A stretch of 64,000 nt of DNA from Elizabethkingia meningoseptica_A (GTDB lineage Bacteria > Bacteroidota > Bacteroidia > Flavobacteriales > Weeksellaceae): positions 62,001 to 126,000 of the forward strand of contig NZ_JBJDLK010000008.1 of NCBI RefSeq assembly GCF_045762675.1, given 5' to 3'. The notes beneath the pieces are model-generated. The model was given only the letters and a program-made list of their open reading frames with translations. It did not search any database and was not told the origin of the DNA. Below, piece after piece: positions 1 through 8,331 of this stretch; positions within the stretch are counted from its first letter, which is position 1; the number at the start of each line of letters is the position of its first letter. A program made the position numbers and the translations under genes.

Positions 1-276
1 AATGAACGTCATTTTGCTTCCTATAAAGAAAAAGCCGCCGCTGAAAATAAAAAGCTAAGACTAATCGGTATACTTGAAAATAATGAAATAAAAGTTGAAG
101 TCATGATGGTAGATCAGTCCCATCCGTTCTTTAATCTGTCCGGAAGTGATAATATTATTTCATTTACCACATCAAGATATCAGAACACACCATTGGTAGT
201 TAAAGGTCCGGGTGCCGGAGCTTCAGTTACTGCTGCCGGTGTATTTGCAGATTTGGTAAGGGTTACCACATTATAA
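1..276 (+). CDS. thrA: Bifunctional aspartokinase/homoserine dehydrogenase, C-terminal part (window-truncated)
   Basis: Frame 1 is open from the first base to a TAA at 274-276, giving the last 91 residues of a protein that begins before the window. The run GSDNIISFTTSRYQNTPLVV followed by KGPGAGASVTAAGVFADLVRV is characteristic of the C-terminal end of the homoserine dehydrogenase domain of ThrA-type fused enzymes, which reduce aspartate semialdehyde to homoserine. The next two genes, thrB and thrC, complete threonine synthesis, so a thr operon is the natural reading. That the aspartokinase half exists upstream is inferred from the family and cannot be seen here. Confidence 0.9.
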   Translation, partial: NERHFASYKEKAAAENKKLRLIGILENNEIKVEVMMVDQSHPFFNLSGSDNIISFTTSRYQNTPLVVKGPGAGASVTAAGVFADLVRVTTL

Positions 277-355
277 TCACATAGGTACTTAAAAAATAAA
301 ATAAACCGCATAGGAAATTTTGCTCCGGTGTGTTAAAATAAAAAAGACTATTCAA

Positions 356-1282
356 ATGAAAAAAATAAAATGTTATGCTCCCGCAACTGTTGCCAATGTA
401 GTATGTGGTTATGATGTGCTGGGTTTTGCAATTGAGAATCCCGGAGACGAAGTTGTCGTTTCTTTTAACGACAGCAACAAAACTGTCATCACAAAAATAG
501 AAGGAGATAATGGCAAACTGCCTTTAAATGCTGAAAAAAATGTAGTAGGCCATGTGGTGAATCTGTTTCTTAAACAAATTAAATCCGATCAGGGAGTCGA
601 TATCGAATTGTACAAAAAAATGCCGCTGAACAGTGGTCTTGGTTCCAGCGCCGCCAGTAGCGTTGGCGCACTTGTAGCTGTTAATGAGCTTTTCGGCAAT
701 CCGCTTACCAAAACTGAACTTTTACCCCTTGCGATGGAAGGTGAACGCCTGGCATCTGGAAACGCACATGCCGACAATGTGGCACCTTCATTATTGGGAG
801 GACTTGTACTGATCCGGAGTTACGAACCACTGGATGTTATCAAACTTCCTTCAGAAATGGATTTATTTGTTGTATCCGTTCATCCGCATGTAGACGTTCC
901 TACCGGTGAAGCCCGAAAAATTATACGCCAGCAGGTACCCTTAAAAAAAGCAGTGGAGCAGTGGGGCAATGTTGCCGGGCTGGTTGCCGGCTTCTGTACA
1001 AACAATACAGCGCTTATCGGGCGAAGTATGAAAGACGTTATTATTGAACCAATCAGATCCATGCTTATACCATATTTTGATGAAATGAAAACAACAGCTT
1101 TGAACCATCAGGCCATAGGATTTGGCATATCTGGATCAGGACCATCGGTATTTGCGTTATGCAAAAAAGAGGAAGAAGCCCATACTATTGCGTCAGCACT
1201 TCACCAGCTCCTTTCCGAACGGAACATTATATGTGAGTCACTGGTCACCAGGATTAACAATAAAGGAGCGGTAATACTTTAA
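356..1282 (+). CDS. thrB: Homoserine kinase
   Basis: Cytoplasmic GHMP-family kinase that phosphorylates homoserine with ATP to O-phosphohomoserine. The ATP-binding motif PLNSGLGSSAASSVGA lies near residues 90-105, and a GISGSGPS glycine-rich motif near residue 260 is the third GHMP motif. The frame also opens from a TTG at 320, but the ATG at 356 gives the usual N-terminus (MKKIKCYAPATVANVVCG) and a normal 308-residue length, so I chose it. It lies 79 bases after thrA and 26 bases before thrC, consistent with one operon. Confidence 0.95.
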   Translation: MKKIKCYAPATVANVVCGYDVLGFAIENPGDEVVVSFNDSNKTVITKIEGDNGKLPLNAEKNVVGHVVNLFLKQIKSDQGVDIELYKKMPLNSGLGSSAASSVGALVAVNELFGNPLTKTELLPLAMEGERLASGNAHADNVAPSLLGGLVLIRSYEPLDVIKLPSEMDLFVVSVHPHVDVPTGEARKIIRQQVPLKKAVEQWGNVAGLVAGFCTNNTALIGRSMKDVIIEPIRSMLIPYFDEMKTTALNHQAIGFGISGSGPSVFALCKKEEEAHTIASALHQLLSERNIICESLVTRINNKGAVIL

Positions 1283-1308
1283 CAATACAACAATTAAACT
1301 AATCGACA

Positions 1309-2595
1309 ATGAAATACTATTCTACAAGAACGAAACACAATGTTAATATATCCCAGGCCGTACTAAACGGTTTAGCAGATGATGGCGGGCTCTACATGCC
1401 TGAAGAGATCCCGCAATTATCTGCATCATTCTTCGAAAACATAGAAAACAAATCACTTCCTGAAATAGGCTATGAAGTTGCAAAACAATTCCTGGGAGAT
1501 AGTATCCCCGAGGATATCCTCCGGAATATGATCGATGAGGTTCTTAACTTTGACATCCCTGTTGTTAATATTCATAACGACATTTACAGCATGGAGCTCT
1601 TTCACGGGCCTACACTTGCTTTTAAAGACGTCGGAGCACGTTTTATGGCAAGGCTGATGTCATATTATGCAAATGGAAAACCAATGAAAGTAATTGCGGC
1701 CACTTCCGGCGATACAGGAAGCGCTGTAGCAGCAGGATTTTATAATGTACCCGGTATTACAGTGTACATTCTCTATCCCAAAGGCAAAGTAAGCCCTTTA
1801 CAGGAAAAGCAGCTTACCACATGGGGCGGAAATATAAAAGCACTGGAAATAGAAGGAACTTTCGACGATTGTCAGGCATTGGCAAAACAACTTCTCGCAG
1901 ATGAAGAATTACAACAGCAATATATTACTTCGGCAAACAGCATCAATATTGCAAGATTAATTCCGCAGAGCTTTTATTACTTCTGGGCATATTCCCAACT
2001 GAAGAAACAAAACAAAAAGATTGTTTTTAGTGTACCCAGCGGTAACTTCGGGAATCTTACCGCAGGATTAATGGCCTTCAAAATGGGATTACCCGTAGAA
2101 CGTTTTGTTGCTGCAACTAATATGAATAACGTTGTCCCTCAGTACCTGGAAACCGGAATATATGAAGCACGGCCTTCTTTGGCAACCATAAGCAACGCGA
2201 TGGACGTGGGGAATCCGAGTAATTTTGAAAGAATGAAAGATCTTTTCCATGATGATGTTTTACAGTTCAGAAATCTTATTTCCGGTTACTTCTTCAGCGA
2301 TGAAGAAACAAAAGCAACAATTCAGAAAGTTTATCAGGAAACAGGATATCTTTTAGATCCGCATGGTGCAGTTGCTTACCTCGGATTAACTCAATACCTT
2401 GGTGAACATCCGGAAAACCTGTCCGGCATCTTACTGGAAACGGCACATCCTGCAAAATTTATAGAAACAGTTGAAGATAGCATAGCTGCTCAGGTAGAAA
2501 CTCCTGAAAAATTATTTGCATTTGGTAAAAAAGAAAAAGTAGCCACTTTATTCCCGGTAGATTTCCAAAAGGTAAAAGAATTTATAAAAAGCTAG
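1309..2595 (+). CDS. thrC: Threonine synthase
   Basis: PLP enzyme converting O-phosphohomoserine to threonine, the last step of the pathway. The N-terminal MKYYSTRTKHNVNISQAVLNGL is typical of the long bacterial ThrC type. The PLP lysine is expected at K106 in HGPTLAFKDVGARFM, and the phosphate-binding region SGDTGSAVAAGF follows near residue 130. At 428 residues it has the family's usual length. It directly follows thrB, with no obvious terminator between them. Confidence 0.96.
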   Translation: MKYYSTRTKHNVNISQAVLNGLADDGGLYMPEEIPQLSASFFENIENKSLPEIGYEVAKQFLGDSIPEDILRNMIDEVLNFDIPVVNIHNDIYSMELFHGPTLAFKDVGARFMARLMSYYANGKPMKVIAATSGDTGSAVAAGFYNVPGITVYILYPKGKVSPLQEKQLTTWGGNIKALEIEGTFDDCQALAKQLLADEELQQQYITSANSINIARLIPQSFYYFWAYSQLKKQNKKIVFSVPSGNFGNLTAGLMAFKMGLPVERFVAATNMNNVVPQYLETGIYEARPSLATISNAMDVGNPSNFERMKDLFHDDVLQFRNLISGYFFSDEETKATIQKVYQETGYLLDPHGAVAYLGLTQYLGEHPENLSGILLETAHPAKFIETVEDSIAAQVETPEKLFAFGKKEKVATLFPVDFQKVKEFIKS

Positions 2596-2937
2596 TCCGG
2601 ATCTGAATACTTCTACTGAGCTATAACTAGTAGCTTAATTATATCCCTGATTTAAGATTTTCAGCAGGTAAAACCAACCTGCTAAAGGCGAATAGCTGTA
2701 AATATTCAACTGAAAACTTTTAAAGTACGTTACTTAACTGGATATTATATTTCAACGCGGAAATCTCATAAAATTTCTGTCCAATATGACATTCAGTCAT
2801 TTAACACTGTCAGTTTGAGTCATTGTACTTTCTTTAAAGAAGGGATAATAAAGTCGAAAACCGGTTTTAATGTAAACTTATAATATCTGATTCACGTTAT
2901 TTAGTATTTTTTGTATTTTAGTGGGATAAATTTAGCT
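2596..2937. promoter_or_regulatory. Gene-free stretch after thrC with a TGAC/GTCA repeat cluster
   Basis: About 340 bases without a gene. A short hairpin (AGCAGGT 2663-2669 with ACCTGCT 2677-2683) follows thrC but lacks a T-run. At 2786-2800 there is a perfect ATGAC-N5-GTCAT palindrome, followed by two more GTCA cores ending at 2812 and 2822. This cluster lies about 115 bases before the next start codon and looks like a regulator-binding region. The regulator is unknown. Confidence 0.35.
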
Positions 2938-3342
2938 ATGAGGAATGCGCCTTTGGTAGGTTGTTTGTTAATATTTGCAGGTAGTTTTCTTCCATTAGTC
3001 CATATCCCTGTTGTAGGCAACTGGAACTACTGGAAACTGGATCATAATATGGCCATAATGGTATGGTCTGTTGCTGCGCTCGCTTTAGTAAGCATTATTT
3101 TTAATAAAGGAAAACTTCAGCAAATTCTGGCAATTGTATTACTCGCATTATTTATTATTACCCTTTTTGCTATAAAAGCCAAATCCTTAAACTTTTTTAG
3201 TTTTATTCCTTTTAAAGGATTACAAAACACTGCTGCCGGTATTGTTAAGTTATCCTGGGGATGGCTTCTGGAGTTTTCCGGTGCTGCGCTTATGCTATTA
3301 GCTAAAAAAGATAAAGTAGAAAATCAAAATTATAAACCCTAA
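2938..3342 (+). CDS. Small integral membrane protein, unknown function
   Basis: A 134-residue protein with four hydrophobic segments: roughly residues 5-23 (LVGCLLIFAGSFLPLV), 39-56, 62-82 (ILAIVLLALFIITLFAI) and 104-125. The tail is lysine-rich and charged. The frame also opens at a TTG at 2911, but the ATG at 2938 begins just before the first hydrophobic segment and is preferred. It ends 13 bases before the thiolase gene, so the two are probably cotranscribed. I do not recognise the family and see no catalytic motif. Confidence 0.6.
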   Translation: MRNAPLVGCLLIFAGSFLPLVHIPVVGNWNYWKLDHNMAIMVWSVAALALVSIIFNKGKLQQILAIVLLALFIITLFAIKAKSLNFFSFIPFKGLQNTAAGIVKLSWGWLLEFSGAALMLLAKKDKVENQNYKP

Positions 3343-3355
3343 AATCAGATAAAAA

Positions 3356-4534
3356 ATGAAAGAAGTATTCATCGTATCAGCAGTAAGAACACCAATGGGA
3401 AGCTTTATGGGAAGTCTTTCAGGGGTTCCGGCAACTCAGCTGGGAGCGACAGCGATAAAAGGAGCCTTGGAAAAAATCAACTTAAATCCTGGTGAAGTTC
3501 AGGATGTATATATGGGCAATGTATTACAGGCAGGAGAAGGGCAGGCTCCGGCAAAGCAGGCCGCTTTGGGAGCTGGACTTCCGGACACAACGCCTACTAC
3601 AGCCGTGAATAAAGTATGTGCATCGGGAATGAAAGCTGTAATGATGGCTGCACAGGCTATAAAAGCTGGCGATGTAGACACTATTGTTGCCGGTGGTATG
3701 GAAAACATGTCTCAGGTTCCACATTATATCGACGGAAGAAATGGTGTAAAACTGGGAGATATCAAGTTACAGGACGGTCTTCTTAAAGACGGTCTTACCG
3801 ATGTATACAGCAAACAACACATGGGAAACTGTGCTGAACTTTGCGCAAAAGAATACAACATTACCCGTGAAGATCAGGATAAATTTGCAATCCAGTCTTA
3901 TGAGCGTTCTGCTAAAGCATGGGCTGAAGGTAAATTTAAAGATGAGGTTGTACCGGTAAGCATTCCGCAAAGAAAAGGAGAACCAATTATCTTCGCAGAA
4001 GATGAAGAATACAAAAATGTAAAGTTCGACAGAATTCCAACATTACCTACCGTATTCCAGAAAGAAAACGGTACTGTAACAGCTGCCAACGCTTCTACAT
4101 TAAATGATGGTGCCTCTGCACTTGTATTGATGTCTAAGGAAAAAATGGAAAGTCTTGGACTTAAACCTCTAGCTAAAATCGTTTCCTATGCAGATGCTGC
4201 ACAGGCACCTGAATGGTTTACAACTGCTCCGGCAAAAGCTTTACCAATTGCATTGGCAAAAGCGAATCTTACACTTGATGATATTGATTTCTTTGAATTC
4301 AATGAAGCATTTTCAGTGGTAGGGCTTGCAAATAACCAGATTCTTGGACTGAATGCAGATAAAGTAAATGTAAACGGAGGTGCTGTTGCTTTAGGACACC
4401 CGCTGGGAAGTTCAGGTTCCAGAATTATTGTGACCCTTATTAATGTATTAAAACAAAACAATGCCAAATATGGTGCTGCTGCTATCTGTAACGGTGGTGG
4501 AGGTGCTTCGGCAATTGTTATTGAAAATATTTAA
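3356..4534 (+). CDS. Acetyl-CoA acetyltransferase (thiolase)
   Basis: Thiolase of 392 residues that condenses or cleaves acetyl-CoA/acetoacetyl-CoA. The acyl-accepting cysteine is C88 in NKVCASGMKAV. The NEAF motif, H348 in GGAVALGHPLGSSG and C378 in ICNGGGGAS complete the thiolase active site. Length and motifs match the short-chain biosynthetic/AtoB type rather than the FadA subunit, and there is no hydratase/dehydrogenase partner beside it. It follows the small membrane protein by 13 bases. The exact pathway (ketone body, isoprenoid or fatty-acid turnover) is not shown by the context. Confidence 0.93.
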   Translation: MKEVFIVSAVRTPMGSFMGSLSGVPATQLGATAIKGALEKINLNPGEVQDVYMGNVLQAGEGQAPAKQAALGAGLPDTTPTTAVNKVCASGMKAVMMAAQAIKAGDVDTIVAGGMENMSQVPHYIDGRNGVKLGDIKLQDGLLKDGLTDVYSKQHMGNCAELCAKEYNITREDQDKFAIQSYERSAKAWAEGKFKDEVVPVSIPQRKGEPIIFAEDEEYKNVKFDRIPTLPTVFQKENGTVTAANASTLNDGASALVLMSKEKMESLGLKPLAKIVSYADAAQAPEWFTTAPAKALPIALAKANLTLDDIDFFEFNEAFSVVGLANNQILGLNADKVNVNGGAVALGHPLGSSGSRIIVTLINVLKQNNAKYGAAAICNGGGGASAIVIENI

Positions 4535-4609
4535 AAAGTTATTTGAGTTAATACTCAGTTTTAACAGTATAAATGAAAGCAAGGAATCATATAATTGCTT
4601 TACTTTGCT

Positions 4610-4670
4610 TAAAGTTCGCAAAGCCAATTACACTTAGCTCAGCTACAGGTAAATGTCTTTGCGGACTTTA
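4610..4670. repeat. Long imperfect hairpin between thiolase and MFS genes
   Basis: Bases 4611-4623 (AAAGTTCGCAAAG) pair with 4657-4669 (CTTTGCGGACTTT) with one G-T wobble, extended by one T-A pair, around a 33-base loop. There is no clean T-run, so it is not a standard terminator. It could be a repeat unit dispersed in the genome or an RNA regulatory structure in the leader of the transporter gene, whose start is 55 bases on. Confidence 0.5.
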
Positions 4671-4724
4671 TATGTTAGATCAGATTAATTCAGATCGCTA
4701 TAAAATTATCAAATAAACTATTCC

Positions 4725-6182
4725 ATGATAACAGAGAATACCAAAAACAACAAAAAGGTAATGAAGGCCTGGGCCTTCTATGATTGGGCAAATTCAGTAT
4801 ACTCATTAGTAATAACATCTACTATTTTTCCCATTTACTATGCCACTCTTACAACGGCTTATGAGAAAAACGAATATATTACTGAAACCCATAAATGGAT
4901 AAAAGTTCCGGTAAGAAATACCATTAAACTTTTTGGTAATGAATACCACCCGGATGCGGTATATGGTTATTCTCTGACAATATCCTTTTTTATAGTTGTG
5001 TTGTTATCTCCGGTTTTATCAGCTTTGGCAGATACTATCGGAAATAAAAAATCTTTTTTACAGTTCTTCTGTTACCTGGGGGCAACCTCATGTATGGGGC
5101 TTGCCTTATTTACCAGTATGCATACCGTATTTTTAGGGTTACTCTTTAGTATTACTGCCAGTGTAGGCTTCTGGGGAAGTTTGGTATTCTATAATTCCTT
5201 CTTACCGGATATTGCGACACCGGATCAGCAGGATGCTCTTTCTGCAAAAGGTTATATTTATGGCTATATTGGTTCCGTAATTCTGGTTGTAATATGCTTA
5301 CTGCTTATTATGGTACTTGCCCAGACACCAAAGCAAGCCATGATTCTTACCCGCATAAGCTTCCTGATTACCGGAGCATGGTGGTTTGGATTTTCTCAGT
5401 ACACCTTTAAACACCTTCCGAAGTTTGGAAAGGTTACCGATAAACTTCCAAAAGATATTGTATTATTAAACATCAAAAACTTCTTTAAAACCCATAAAGA
5501 TAATGGTGGTTATATTCATGTGGTAAAAGAAAACGTACTTTTCTACAAAGAAGTAACTAAAGAGAGTTTCAGAGAATTATTCAAAGTTGGAAACAAACTG
5601 TTTACAACACCCAATCTTAAATACTTCCTGATAAGTTTCTTCTTTTACAGTGTAGGGATGCAAACCATATTTCTGATGGCTACCTTATTTGGGAAAAGTG
5701 AAATTAACCTGTCTCAGGAGAAATTAATCCTTACACTTATCGTTATACAGATTGAGGCTATTTTTGGTGCGATGTTCTTCTCATGGTTATCCAGACGTAT
5801 TGGCAACAAAAATGTAATCAGTATTGCTATTGTATTATGGATGGTTGCGTGTTTATCCGCTTACTATCTGAACAAAGAAAATCCTAATGTGGAATACCAG
5901 TTCTATGGAGTAGCAGGTATTGTAGGATTAGTAATGGGAGGGTTACAGGCTATGTCCAGATCTACATTCAGTAAATTATTACCTGAAGACAGTATGGAAA
6001 ATACAACTTACTTCAGTTTCTACGATGTGCTGGAGAAAGTAGCCATTATTTTAGGAACCTTCATATTTGCCACGCTTATTGAAAAGTATAACAATATGAG
6101 ATTTGCAGCATTGTCTATGACAGCTTTCTTTGCCATAGGTTTAATCTTTATCCGCTTTTTGAAACCCAAAACAAAAGACTAA
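4725..6182 (+). CDS. MFS transporter, UMF1 (Atg22-like) family
   Basis: A 485-residue multi-pass inner-membrane protein. The N-terminal sequence KAWAFYDWANSVYSLVI followed by IFPIYY is the hallmark of the UMF1/Atg22-like branch of the major facilitator superfamily. About twelve hydrophobic segments are visible, split by a hydrophilic central loop near residues 230-290, and a conserved GGLQAMSRSTFSKL stretch lies near residue 405. The substrate is unknown; eukaryotic Atg22 relatives export amino acids from vacuoles. It is apparently a single gene, ending at a strong terminator 29 bases later. Confidence 0.9.
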   Translation: MITENTKNNKKVMKAWAFYDWANSVYSLVITSTIFPIYYATLTTAYEKNEYITETHKWIKVPVRNTIKLFGNEYHPDAVYGYSLTISFFIVVLLSPVLSALADTIGNKKSFLQFFCYLGATSCMGLALFTSMHTVFLGLLFSITASVGFWGSLVFYNSFLPDIATPDQQDALSAKGYIYGYIGSVILVVICLLLIMVLAQTPKQAMILTRISFLITGAWWFGFSQYTFKHLPKFGKVTDKLPKDIVLLNIKNFFKTHKDNGGYIHVVKENVLFYKEVTKESFRELFKVGNKLFTTPNLKYFLISFFFYSVGMQTIFLMATLFGKSEINLSQEKLILTLIVIQIEAIFGAMFFSWLSRRIGNKNVISIAIVLWMVACLSAYYLNKENPNVEYQFYGVAGIVGLVMGGLQAMSRSTFSKLLPEDSMENTTYFSFYDVLEKVAIILGTFIFATLIEKYNNMRFAALSMTAFFAIGLIFIRFLKPKTKD

Positions 6183-6210
6183 CAACCCAAAACATTCAAA
6201 TAAAAATCAT

Positions 6211-6237
6211 AAGAGCCTGTTTCTAAGGCTCTTTTTT
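6211..6237 (+). terminator. Rho-independent terminator of the MFS gene
   Basis: AAGAGCC (6211-6217) pairs with GGCTCTT (6227-6233) around a 9-base loop, and the T-run continues to 6237. Confidence 0.9.
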
Positions 6238-6249
6238 CATGGATATAAA

Positions 6250-6320
6250 AACAAAAAACCCTGGCCGAAGCCAGGGTAAAAACTAATAACCATGAAAACT
6301 CAAATTAAACATGAGAATCG
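6250..6320 (-). ncRNA. Candidate small RNA ending in a GC-rich hairpin
   Basis: Read on the minus strand, CCCTGGC-TTCG-GCCAGGG (6276-6259) is a perfect 7-bp stem with a UUCG tetraloop followed by TTTTTTG, a textbook terminator with no protein gene before it. A near-match to the -7 element (TTAATTTG) lies on the minus strand at 6325-6332, predicting a transcript of roughly 70 bases. Alternatively the hairpin is part of a plus-strand leader ahead of ndk. The RNA is inferred; only the hairpin and T-run are seen directly. Confidence 0.4.
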
Positions 6321-6424
6321 AATACAAATTAACAAAATTTGTGCCAATAAAAAAATATTTTCGAAAAAAAATATTATTCTTGTCTTATTAGAAATTTTAT
6401 TCACCAAAAAGCAAATGATTTTTG

Positions 6425-6432
6425 TATTTTTG
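6425..6432 (+). promoter_or_regulatory. Promoter -7 element of ndk
   Basis: TATTTTTG exactly matches the Bacteroidetes consensus TAnnTTTG and lies 21 bases before the ndk start codon. The predicted 5' leader is only about 17 bases. Confidence 0.75.
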
Positions 6433-6453
6433 CAGTGTAAAATTTAATACACA

Positions 6454-6873
6454 ATGTCAGGACAAATTACTTTTACGATGATTAAACCAGATGCAGTAGC
6501 GGACGGTCACATCGGAGCAATTTTAGGAAAGATCTCAGAAGCTGGGTTCAAGATCAAAGCAATGAAGTTAACACAACTTACTGTTGCTGATGCTAAAAAA
6601 TTCTATGAAGTACACGCAGAAAGACCTTTCTATGGAGAATTAGTAGACTTTATGTCATCAGGACCTATCGTTGCTGCTGTTCTTGAAAAAGAAAACGCTG
6701 TTGAAGATTTCAGAAAACTTATTGGTGCTACTAACCCTGCTGATGCTGCGGAAGGAACCATCAGAAAAATGTTTGCAAGATCAGTTGGTGAAAATGCAGT
6801 ACACGGGTCAGATTCTGACGAAAACGCATTAATCGAAGCGTCATTCCATTTTGCAGGAAGAGAAATTTTTTAA
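6454..6873 (+). CDS. ndk: Nucleoside diphosphate kinase
   Basis: Transfers the gamma phosphate from ATP to other nucleoside diphosphates through a phosphohistidine. The 139-residue length is normal for the family. The N-terminal FTMIKPDAV, the ERPFYGELVDFMSSGP stretch and the catalytic H117 in NAVHGSDS are all present. It is a single gene bounded by its own promoter and a strong terminator. Confidence 0.97.
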   Translation: MSGQITFTMIKPDAVADGHIGAILGKISEAGFKIKAMKLTQLTVADAKKFYEVHAERPFYGELVDFMSSGPIVAAVLEKENAVEDFRKLIGATNPADAAEGTIRKMFARSVGENAVHGSDSDENALIEASFHFAGREIF

Positions 6874-6897
6874 TTAATTTCTTTTATAAAAAATAAG

Positions 6898-6930
6898 AAG
6901 AACGGTCTCATAATGAGATCGTTCTTTTTT
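6898..6930 (+). terminator. Rho-independent terminator of ndk
   Basis: A 13-bp stem, AAGAACGGTCTCA (6898-6910) against TGAGATCGTTCTT (6914-6926) with one G-U wobble and a 3-base loop, followed by T to 6930. Confidence 0.93.
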
Positions 6931-7037
6931 GTTAATCCTTAAAACATTGTCTTTTTCAGCCCATAATTTTGGTAATCTGCACAATAAAAACAATTAAATA
7001 TTGTTATATCTGTATAAAAAGCATTAAAATTTAAATT

Positions 7038-7505
7038 ATGAAAAAAGTATTTTTAACTGTTCTGAGTGTTTTCACCTTAAGTACCGCTTTTATTTCTTGT
7101 AATGATGGAGGGGATATTGCTATTGAAACGAATGAAGTAAAAACAACTGATCTGCCGGTAAAATCTCAGGCCTTCCTTACTGCTGGTTATGGTGATGTTC
7201 AGGTAAAAGAAGTAAGAAAAGCTGATATTGGTGATGGTAAATCTTTTTATGCAGTAGAACTGGTGGATGGTACTCGTATAGACTTTGATAACAATGGTGA
7301 CTGGGTTACAATTGACAGCAAGGTAAAACCAGTTCCTTCAGCAGCGGTTCCGGCATCAATTAGTGCCTATATAAAAACGAACTATGAGCCAAGCGATGTA
7401 ATTACCTACATTAATAAAAATCAAAAAGGTTACTTTGTAAAAATTACCAATAACATCAAATTAACTTTTGATGCAAATGGTAACTTTACTAATAATGGCT
7501 GGTAA
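7038..7505 (+). CDS. PepSY-like domain lipoprotein
   Basis: A 155-residue exported protein with a lipoprotein signal ending at FISC (lipid-modified cysteine at residue 21). The mature part has two tandem alpha/beta units, residues about 35-90 (LPVKSQAFLTAGYGDVQVKEV...FDNNGDW) and about 95-155 (VPASISAYIKTNYEPSDVITYI...FDANGNF). This is the layout of the PepSY-like (putative beta-lactamase-inhibitor-like) periplasmic family common in Bacteroidetes. Its function is unknown. It stands alone, with its own terminator. Confidence 0.8.
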   Translation: MKKVFLTVLSVFTLSTAFISCNDGGDIAIETNEVKTTDLPVKSQAFLTAGYGDVQVKEVRKADIGDGKSFYAVELVDGTRIDFDNNGDWVTIDSKVKPVPSAAVPASISAYIKTNYEPSDVITYINKNQKGYFVKITNNIKLTFDANGNFTNNGW

Positions 7506-7524
7506 CCGGCTATTTTGTCAAAAT

Positions 7525-7553
7525 AAAAAAGGTGTCATAATGACACCTTTTTT
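7525..7553. terminator. Bidirectional terminator between the PepSY-like gene and rpe
   Basis: AAAAAAGGTGTCA (7525-7537), loop TAA, TGACACCTTTTTT (7541-7553). The A and T tracts make it work for both the plus-strand lipoprotein gene and the convergent rpe gene. Confidence 0.92.
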
Positions 7554-7572
7554 ATTGTATTCTTTTAGAAGT

Positions 7573-8223
7573 TTACTTTTTAAGCTCTTCAATCATAGCA
7601 GCAGGATTCTCCGCTGAGAAAACCGCATTACCGGCAACAAGAACATCTGCACCTGCTTCAAAAAGCTTCGCTGCATTATGCTGGTTCACACCGCCGTCTA
7701 TTTCTATTAAAGCTTTTGAGTTATACTTTTCTATAAGCTCTTTTGTCTGCTGAATTTTCTTATATGTGTTTTCAATAAACTTCTGTCCACCAAATCCAGG
7801 GTTTACACTCATTAACAATACTAAATCTACATCTGCGATAACATCTTCCAAAACAGAAACCGGAGTAGAAGGGTTAAGTACAACACCTGCTTTAGCACCA
7901 AGATCTTTAATCTGATGAATTGTTCGGTGTAAGTGCACACATGCTTCATAATGTACAGAAACAAGATCAGCTCCTTCTTTTACAAATTCTTCTACATACT
8001 TCTCAGGTTCTACGATCATTAAATGAACATCAATAAACTTTTTAGCATGTTTTTTAATCGATTTCATTACCGGAAAACCAAAAGAGATATTTGGTACAAA
8101 ACGCCCGTCCATTACATCTACATGGAACCAGTCTGCCTGACTTTCATTAATCATCTCAATATCTCTTTGCAGATTAGCAAAATCTGCTGAAAGTACTGAT
8201 GGAGCAATTAGTCTGTTTTTCAT
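7573..8223 (-). CDS. rpe: Ribulose-phosphate 3-epimerase
   Basis: TIM-barrel enzyme of the pentose phosphate pathway that interconverts ribulose-5-phosphate and xylulose-5-phosphate. It has 216 residues, normal for the family. Visible markers are IAPSVLSADFANL at the N-terminus, the metal-binding HVDVMDGRFVPNISFG near residues 34-49, DVHLMI near 65, MSVNPGFGGQKF near 140 and EIDGGVN near 174. It lies downstream of rpoD on the same strand, but a terminator separates them. Confidence 0.96.
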   Translation of the reverse strand: MKNRLIAPSVLSADFANLQRDIEMINESQADWFHVDVMDGRFVPNISFGFPVMKSIKKHAKKFIDVHLMIVEPEKYVEEFVKEGADLVSVHYEACVHLHRTIHQIKDLGAKAGVVLNPSTPVSVLEDVIADVDLVLLMSVNPGFGGQKFIENTYKKIQQTKELIEKYNSKALIEIDGGVNQHNAAKLFEAGADVLVAGNAVFSAENPAAMIEELKK

Positions 8224-8256
8224 TTTTACTTTTTACTTATTTTATATATGCTGGAT

Positions 8257-8292
8257 AAAAAAGAGGACAAAGCTTTTTTAAAACTTTGTCCT
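8257..8292 (-). terminator. Terminator of rpoD
   Basis: AGGACAAAG (8264-8272) pairs with CTTTGTCCT (8284-8292). On the minus strand the stem is followed by CTTTTTTATC, a T-run reaching 8257. Confidence 0.8.
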
Positions 8293-8331
8293 GTTATAAA
8301 TTTTAGAATCTTGTCATTTCTTCAGCCAAAA

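Noticed and set aside
6292..6447. 52-codon open frame (MKTQIKHENRIQINK...) before ndk
   Set aside because: It runs through the ndk promoter, is rich in Lys/Asn/Ile as expected for AT-rich noncoding DNA, and has no ribosome site. More likely noncoding.
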